NCBI RefSeq assembly: GCF_030581005.1
Contig: NZ_JAUQSX010000013.1
Coordinates: forward strand, 1 to 64,000
Source of the DNA: Hymenobacter mellowenesis
Lineage (GTDB): Bacteria; Bacteroidota; Bacteroidia; Cytophagales; Hymenobacteraceae
Length of the DNA: 64,000 nt
Reading direction: 5' to 3'
Part shown: positions 60,201 to 64,000 of the stretch, in pieces
How the letters are laid out: each line of letters opens with the position of its first letter
How positions within the stretch are numbered: position 1 is the stretch's first letter
The notes under the pieces: model-generated
Told to the model about the DNA's origin: nothing
What the model saw: the letters and a program-made list of their open reading frames with translations, nothing else
Database searches by the model: none
Position numbers and translations under genes: made by a program

Positions 60201-60823
60201 GCAAGATGCAGCAGCAGCTCAACGAGCAGATTCAGAAGCTCTCGCAGAGCGGCAAGCAGGGCCGCCAGATGTCGGAAGAGCTGGCCAAGCTGGCCGGCCA
60301 GCAGCAGATGCTGCGCCAGGCCATGCAGCAGCTCGACAAGCTGCAACAGGGCCAGGGCAAGCCCGGTGGCAAACCCGGCGCGGCGGGCCAGCCCGGTGGC
60401 GCCGGCCAGCCCGGCGAAGGCCAACCCGGCCAGGGCAAGGACGGGAAAGATGGCAAAGAAGGCGGCCAGAATGGCAAAGACGGCAAGGGCGACCAGGGCG
60501 GCGGCGGCACCGGCGAGCTCAAGAAAATGATGGAGCAAACCGAAACCGACCTCGTGAACAAGCGCCTCACCGAAGAAACCATCCTGCGCCAGCAGCAAAT
60601 CCTCACCCGCCTGCTGGAAGTGGAGAAATCGGCCCGCGAGCGCGACCAGGACACCAAGCGCGAAGCCCAGGCGGCTCAGTACAAACCCCCGGTTTTTCCG
60701 CCGGCTTTCGATAAATACAAGGGTACCAAGGAACGCCAGACGGAATTACTACGTAGTACCCCCCCGAACCTCACCCCGTACTACCAACGCGAGGTGGGCG
60801 AGTATTTCCAAAAAATCAAGTAG
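57254..60823 (+). CDS. DUF4175 family large coiled-coil membrane protein
   Basis: 1189 aa. Three membrane helices lie in the first 200 residues (GGLLLSFFVVFNGLEYFLYL, AGLLFGFIGLTIYSFARW, YAAIPASVLLLLLAFYPSFL). A beta-rich periplasmic domain spans roughly 210-510. About 350 residues of continuous Gln/Glu/Lys-rich coiled coil follow. A Gly/Pro/Lys tract with GKPGxxGQPG and GKDGKDGKEGG repeats (about 955-1090) precedes a conserved helical C-terminus ending in YYQREVGEYFQKI. DUF4175 proteins are widespread in Bacteroidota next to ybeY/mnmG genes and have no known activity. It is likely an inner-membrane scaffold. Confidence 0.9.
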   Translation: MAVIIEQGATAAEYPALTRVRTELEAFKRKFYLNLLVRGGLVAGGLLLSFFVVFNGLEYFLYLPTAVRAGLLFGFIGLTIYSFARWIWTPLAALTNLRRLLSDEQAARRVGELFPEVQDRLLNALQLQGQARDNALIAASLEQRAAQMGDISFAKGIDIQQQSRPLWKYAAIPASVLLLLLAFYPSFLVQGTERIWHYKRAYSPPAPFQFLIKNPKLTAFKGEDFTLDVGVAGQALPADVSIAFDEGERKLSKVAGQGDQFRYTFEQPQGDVTFQLKGAGFASPEYQLTVLERPNLRDFKVNITYPAYTGKAAETIENGGNLTVPEGSTVRWEFATAATDELALVFQNPDETLAATGDDGTFVAERRIMRSQPYLLRLKNPASLNRDPISYQLTAVPDLAPTLTLEAFADTVTRRYLALGGTVRDDYGLTRLSLHYALRRAGQGPNAAPVRQGSTALGLPRESSGTYAYTWNLNPLNLQPGDRLEYYVEAWDNDGVHGPKATRTRPAEFRLPSRRELKQEMQAQAQSVASQMSQAAKQSEKLERELAKTQDKLKTKRDLSFQDRKQLENMLDQKNQLNQQMEQMQKMFEQLQQKQDQANPKSEELAKKAEELKKLMDNLLDPETKKLYDKLKKLLEEQKQPDAEMQKLLQQLENKENTLQKELDRALEMFKQMQLEQKAEETANKLEELAKDEEKLAEKTAQNDKENPDNKLSNQEQKAKQEQLKQEQAENQKEFEDLKKDLQDLKQMDKELDNQNGMDEQKPEQEQTDQDMQESQQSLSKNQNSKAAAKQKSAAQRMKKMAQKMRDQMSEEESDQAQQNIDDLRDILENLLTLSFDQENLMKDFRKVDQSDPRFVQLGQTQRKLRDDAKIIQDSLYALAKKEPKIQSFVTREVGEMNGRMDESLTHIQQRDLGRATATEQQAMTSMNNLALMLQNSLQQMQQEQQAGKGQPQPGDGKPGKGKKKGKGQGQGQGSKPGPGSMGKMQQQLNEQIQKLSQSGKQGRQMSEELAKLAGQQQMLRQAMQQLDKLQQGQGKPGGKPGAAGQPGGAGQPGEGQPGQGKDGKDGKEGGQNGKDGKGDQGGGGTGELKKMMEQTETDLVNKRLTEETILRQQQILTRLLEVEKSARERDQDTKREAQAAQYKPPVFPPAFDKYKGTKERQTELLRSTPPNLTPYYQREVGEYFQKIK

Positions 60824-60939
60824 CCGGGCCTTCCATTCCATCCAAAACGGCCGCTGTCTCGTTAAGTGTTTAGCAATCTGTCGAAACCCTTTGGCGGCGT
60901 GCCACGCAAATTCTTGTGGCGCTTTGCCATTTAAAAGAC

Positions 60940-60947
60940 TATTTTTG
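60940..60947 (+). promoter_or_regulatory. -7 box of HATPase gene
   Basis: TATTTTTG matches TAnnTTTG exactly. An upstream TTG (60914-60916) lies 23 bases away, consistent with a -33 element. Confidence 0.6.
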
Positions 60948-60989
60948 CCGCCCGCACAACTTGCCGCCGCTCTTCCTACAAACCGCCTT

Positions 60990-61436
60990 ATGAAGCAGGT
61001 AAAAATTCAGATTCCGTCGCTCGTCGAGAACATCCGCGTAGTCGAAAGTTTCATCGATAACTCCAAGGATACCTTTCAGATTGAGGACGATATCTACGGC
61101 AACATCATGGTGGCCGTGACCGAAGCGGTGAACAACGCCATTCGCCACGGCAACAAGTTCGACAAGGACAAGAACGTCTACTTGTCGCTCTACGTGGAGC
61201 CCCAGCAGCTCAAATTCGAAATCGAAGACGAGGGCACGGGCTTCAATTACGACAACCTCGACGACCCCACGGCGCCCGAAAACCTCGAAAATCCGGGAGG
61301 CCGCGGCATCTTCCTCATCCGCCACCTGGCCGATGAGGTGGAGTTCAGCAAGGAGGGTCGCCGCGTGCTGCTCACGTTCCAGCTGGCTCCCGCGCCCGCC
61401 GACGAGCCCTCCACCGCCGACCAAATTGCCGCATAA
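60990..61436 (+). CDS. RsbW-like HATPase (anti-sigma/serine kinase family)
   Basis: 148 aa from ATG 60990. A stand-alone HATPase_c_2 domain: N box VAVTEAVNNAIRHGNKF with the catalytic Glu/Asn, G1 box IEDEGTGFNYD, and the G2-like GGRGIFLIRHLADEV. Proteins of this size are RsbW/SpoIIAB-type serine kinases or anti-sigma factors. No anti-anti-sigma gene or sigma gene is adjacent, so the partner is unknown. The gene sits between DUF4175 and ybeY, a common Bacteroidota order. Confidence 0.9.
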   Translation: MKQVKIQIPSLVENIRVVESFIDNSKDTFQIEDDIYGNIMVAVTEAVNNAIRHGNKFDKDKNVYLSLYVEPQQLKFEIEDEGTGFNYDNLDDPTAPENLENPGGRGIFLIRHLADEVEFSKEGRRVLLTFQLAPAPADEPSTADQIAA

Positions 61437-61452
61437 AGCTGCCTGACGCTGC

Positions 61453-61950
61453 ATGATGAGCACCCCGCCGGTGGGCCCGCCCCACCACGAAAGCTTCCCC
61501 CCCGGCGAGCTCCACCACGAGGCCCCCGGCATCGAGTTCATGGTGGAAGACGTGCCTGCGTTCGAGCTGTCCGACGCCGAGGAGCTGATTGGCTGGATTG
61601 AGCGCGTGGCGCGGGTGCATGAACACCGCATCGTGCAGCTCACCTACATCTTCTGCTCCGATGACTACCTGCACCGGCTCAACGTCGAATACCTCGACCA
61701 CGACACGCTGACCGACGTCATCACTTTCGATAATTCGGACGACGCCGACATTCTCGAAGGCGACATCTTCATCAGCGTGGAGCGCGTGCGTGAGAATGCC
61801 CAAGACCTCGGCATCCCCTTTCGCGACGAACTACACCGCGTCATGATTCACGGTGTGCTGCACCTGCTCGGCTACCACGACAAAGACCTGCTGAGCCAAA
61901 CAGCCATGCGAAAAAAGGAAGACGACTGCCTATCGCTTCGCACTTTTTAG
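61453..61950 (+). CDS. ybeY: endoribonuclease YbeY (rRNA maturation)
   Basis: 165 aa. The zinc site is complete: HGVLHLLGYHDKD near the C-terminus with three His. The substrate groove has LTYIFCSDDYLHRLNVEYLD, TDVITFDNSDD and EGDIFISVERVRENAQ. YbeY matures 16S rRNA ends and takes part in ribosome quality control. It begins 16 bases after the HATPase stop, so the two are probably co-transcribed. The N-terminal 20 residues are His/Pro-rich and may not be conserved; a Met at codon 30 is an alternative start. Confidence 0.95.
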   Translation: MMSTPPVGPPHHESFPPGELHHEAPGIEFMVEDVPAFELSDAEELIGWIERVARVHEHRIVQLTYIFCSDDYLHRLNVEYLDHDTLTDVITFDNSDDADILEGDIFISVERVRENAQDLGIPFRDELHRVMIHGVLHLLGYHDKDLLSQTAMRKKEDDCLSLRTF

Positions 61951-61975
61951 CTCCTTCTGTTAACTAAAAACACCG

Positions 61976-62000
61976 ACGCCCGCCCCAAAAGCGGGCGTTT
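61976..62000 (+). terminator. weak terminator after ybeY
   Basis: Stem ACGCCCGC/GCGGGCGT with a short T run, 26 bases after the stop codon. Confidence 0.55.
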
Positions 62001-62012
62001 GGCATATAGGGT

Positions 62013-62137
62013 GTAGAGACGCAATATCTTGCGTCTCGTCGTTGCTGATGTTGTTATGACCGCGCCGCCGATGTGGTTTTGCGTGGCCCCGACCGTTCAA
62101 CGACGAGACGCAAGATATTGCGTCTCTACCTCGTTCT
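62013..62137. repeat. family G intergenic palindrome
   Basis: Perfect 32-base arms (GTAGAGACGCAATATCTTGC...) at 62013-62044 and 62098-62129, with a 53-base loop. The right tip reads CGTTCT at 62132-62137, 14 bases before the next start codon. Confidence 0.92.
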
Positions 62138-62150
62138 ATCATCTTTTCTC

Positions 62151-62882
62151 ATGTCTGCTTCCCCTTCCGGCTTTCCCATCATTCGGGGCGATGCCTTGGA
62201 CTTCTACCTCGCCCAGGGCTACTACCGCATGCAGCAGGAGTTATTCACCTGCCACTTCGTGCCCTTCGGCAAACGCCTCTACACCGCCCACTGGCTGCGA
62301 CTCGACCTAAGCCGCGTAACCTGGGGCCCGGAGCAGCGCCGGCTGCTGCGCCGCAACGCTCGGTTTACGGCCACCGTTCGACCATTCCGCCTCACCGAGG
62401 AATACGAGGCGCTTTATGCCCGCTACCACGCCTCCATCACCTTCGATGCCGCCCCCACCATCGAAGCCGTGTTACTCGGCGGGGAGCCGCACAACGCCTT
62501 CAACACCCAAGTCATCGAATTGCGCGACGGCGAGCGCCTGATTGCCGTCGGCATCTTCGACCGCGGCGAACGGACGCTGGCCGGCATCCTCAATTTCTAC
62601 GACCCCGAATACCGCCAATTCAGCCTCGGCAAATACCTGCTGCTGCTGAAAACCGACCATGCCCGCCGCCTGGGGCTCGATTATTACTACCCCGGCTACC
62701 TGGTGCACGGCTACCCGAAATTCGATTACAAGCTATTCGCCTGCGCGGCGGCCACCGAGGTTTTTGATAACGTGCGAGGCTTCTGGCAGCCGTTTTCCTG
62801 GGAAATAGTCAACGCCCATTCAGCCGAACTGCTGGATGAATGGCTGCCCGAGGACCTGCGAGGAATGGTTGATAAAGCGTAA
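62151..62882 (+). CDS. arginyl-tRNA--protein transferase-like protein
   Basis: 243 aa from ATG 62151. The C-terminal part (IAVGIFDRGERTLAGILNFY, LGLDYYYPGYLVHGYPKFDYK) is the GNAT-fold ATE/Bpt core, with the Tyr-rich YYYPGY typical of the family. The N-terminal part (ELFTCHFVPFGKRLYTAHWL) has one Cys where classical enzymes carry a Cys-rich motif. Such enzymes attach an amino acid to protein N-termini and mark them for degradation; the amino acid used here cannot be told. An upstream in-frame start overlaps the palindrome and is rejected. Confidence 0.8.
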   Translation: MSASPSGFPIIRGDALDFYLAQGYYRMQQELFTCHFVPFGKRLYTAHWLRLDLSRVTWGPEQRRLLRRNARFTATVRPFRLTEEYEALYARYHASITFDAAPTIEAVLLGGEPHNAFNTQVIELRDGERLIAVGIFDRGERTLAGILNFYDPEYRQFSLGKYLLLLKTDHARRLGLDYYYPGYLVHGYPKFDYKLFACAAATEVFDNVRGFWQPFSWEIVNAHSAELLDEWLPEDLRGMVDKA

Positions 62883-62975
62883 ACCGTCCTGCTTAACCTG
62901 AATTCTTAAACCCGCAAGCCGTTTCACGTGAAACTGGTGTTGGGCGTGGAATGCGTAATTTTGTAATTATCAATC

Positions 62976-63097
62976 GCGCAAGGTTTCGCAAGGTTAAAAG
63001 AGGTTTCGCAACGCGTGGAACCGCCTACTCCTGCTTTGTGTAGATGATGAGAACCAAAACCTTGCGAGACCTTTTTTAACCTCGCGAAACCTCGCGC
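62976..63097. repeat. family H palindrome abutting mnmG start
   Basis: Left arm 62976-63010 (GCGCAAGGTTTCGCAAGGTT...) and right arm 63063-63097 are inverted copies with 31 of 35 matching bases. The right arm ends three bases before ATG 63101. Confidence 0.88.
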
Positions 63098-63100
63098 TAT

Positions 63101-64000
63101 ATGTTTCAGCAAGAAGAATACGACGTCATTGTAGTGGGCGCGGGCCACGCCGGCTGCGAAGCCGCTGCCGCCGCTGCCAACCTCGGCTCGAAAGTGCTGC
63201 TGGTGACGATGAACATGAACACCATCGCCCAGATGTCGTGCAACCCGGCTATGGGCGGCGTGGCCAAGGGCCAGATTGTGCGCGAAATCGACGCGCTGGG
63301 CGGCCAGTCGGGCATCATCACCGACCAGACCATGATTCAGTTTCGGATGCTGAACCGCTCGAAAGGCCCCGCCATGTGGAGCCCACGCGCGCAAAGCGAC
63401 CGCATGCGCTTCGCCGAAGCCTGGCGCCTGACGCTGGAAGGCATCGCCAACGTGGACTTCTGGCAGGAAGCCGTGACTGGCATTGTGGTGGAAAACGACA
63501 CCGCGGTGGGCGTGAAAACCGCCCTCGGCATCGCGTTTCGCGGTAAGTCGGTGGTGCTCACCAACGGCACCTTCCTGAACGGCCTCATCCACATCGGCGA
63601 GAAGAATTTTGGGGGCGGCCGGGCGGCGGAGAAGGGCAGCCGGGGCATCACCGAGCAACTGGTGGAGCTGGGCTTTGAGGCCGGGCGCATGAAAACCGGC
63701 ACTCCGCCCCGCGTGGACGGCCGCAGCCTCGACTACTCCAAAATGGAAGCGCAGGGCGGCGACGAGGTGCCCAGCAAATTCTCTTACCTCGACACGCCGC
63801 GTCTCACCCAGCAGCGCCCCTGCTACATCACCTACACCAACGAGCGGGTGCACGACATCCTGCGCGAGGGATTCGAGAAGTCACCCATGTTCCAAGGCCG
63901 CATCAAGGGCCTGGGGCCGCGCTACTGCCCCAGCGTGGAAGACAAAATCAACCGCTTCGCCGACAAGGACCGCCACCAGATTTTCGTGGAGCCCGAGGGT
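63101..64000 (+). CDS. mnmG: tRNA uridine 5-carboxymethylaminomethyl modification enzyme MnmG, 3' end outside window
   Basis: 300 codons are visible. It starts with the FAD-binding Rossmann motif YDVIVVGAGHAGCEAAAAAA, followed by the family stretches MSCNPAMGGVAKGQIVREID, MIQFRMLNRSKGPAMWSPRA, NFGGGRAAEKGSRGITE and RMKTGTPPRVDGRSLDYS. MnmG works with MnmE to modify the wobble uridine of certain tRNAs. The start is fixed by the family N-terminus. The translation start region lies at the edge of the family H palindrome, so initiation may be influenced by RNA folding. Confidence 0.97.
   Translation, partial: MFQQEEYDVIVVGAGHAGCEAAAAAANLGSKVLLVTMNMNTIAQMSCNPAMGGVAKGQIVREIDALGGQSGIITDQTMIQFRMLNRSKGPAMWSPRAQSDRMRFAEAWRLTLEGIANVDFWQEAVTGIVVENDTAVGVKTALGIAFRGKSVVLTNGTFLNGLIHIGEKNFGGGRAAEKGSRGITEQLVELGFEAGRMKTGTPPRVDGRSLDYSKMEAQGGDEVPSKFSYLDTPRLTQQRPCYITYTNERVHDILREGFEKSPMFQGRIKGLGPRYCPSVEDKINRFADKDRHQIFVEPEG

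Noticed and set aside
59100..60540. Gln/Lys and Gly-rich tracts of the DUF4175 gene as a DNA repeat or frameshift artefact
   Set aside because: The frame is continuous for 1189 codons and returns to a conserved C-terminus; the low complexity is at protein level.

Overview
The window is GC-rich, tightly packed bacterial chromosome. It most likely comes from the Bacteroidota, order Cytophagales, and looks Hymenobacter-like. Evidence for this: type IX secretion and gliding genes (gldJ, a PorP/SprF protein, type A and gliding-type C-terminal sorting domains), an M56-TonB/BlaI pair, DUF4175, and -7 boxes of the Bacteroidota form TAnnTTTG. There is no rRNA, tRNA, CRISPR array, phage gene or transposase gene. 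The genus is inference.

Layout. 1-5.7 kb (minus strand): a TPR histidine kinase cut by the left edge, a 40-aa lysine-rich protein, a glucose/sorbosone dehydrogenase and a GAF-GAF sigma-54 activator. 5.9-10.8 kb: a divergent efflux set (TolC, UspA, EmrA-like adaptor, EmrB-like MFS pump) with a plausible sigma-54 promoter and an upstream palindrome. 11-13.3 kb: a GH92 mannosidase with unusually symmetric flanks. 13.6-16.6 kb: a lipoprotein and an M56-TonB/BlaI pair with an elaborate dyad at its promoter. 16.9-27.3 kb: a gliding-C-terminal surface protein, periplasmic trehalase, an ECF sigma factor with an anti-sigma/beta-barrel chimera, a type A T9SS cargo and an outer-membrane barrel. 27.5-31.8 kb: a VWA/DUF3520 lipid-envelope or surface protein divergent from an ECF sigma factor and a zinc-finger/TonB chimera. 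31.8-37.3 kb: two peptidases, a small acidic protein and fumC. 37.5-41.7 kb: a Crp/Fnr regulator with a consensus FNR-type box before a DinB gene, then GNAT, diacylglycerol kinase, a lipoprotein, a second DinB and a thioredoxin-like gene. 41.8-50 kb: a DUF4382 lipoprotein, a giant AsmA protein, an OmpA protein, PorP/SprF and GldJ. 50-56 kb: comF, an AhpD-like gene pair, and a type I-secretion-like operon whose ABC protein has no ATPase domain. 56-64 kb: exonuclease III, DUF4175, a HATPase protein, ybeY, an arginyltransferase-like gene and mnmG cut by the right edge.

The most unusual feature is non-coding. At least sixteen long imperfect palindromes (about 70-220 bp) sit in the gaps between genes. 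They fall into eight or more families with unrelated arms, yet several families share the same outer tip, AGAACG/CGTTCT. One is nested inside another, one sits inside an operon, one supplies a stop codon and one runs to 3 nt before the mnmG start codon.
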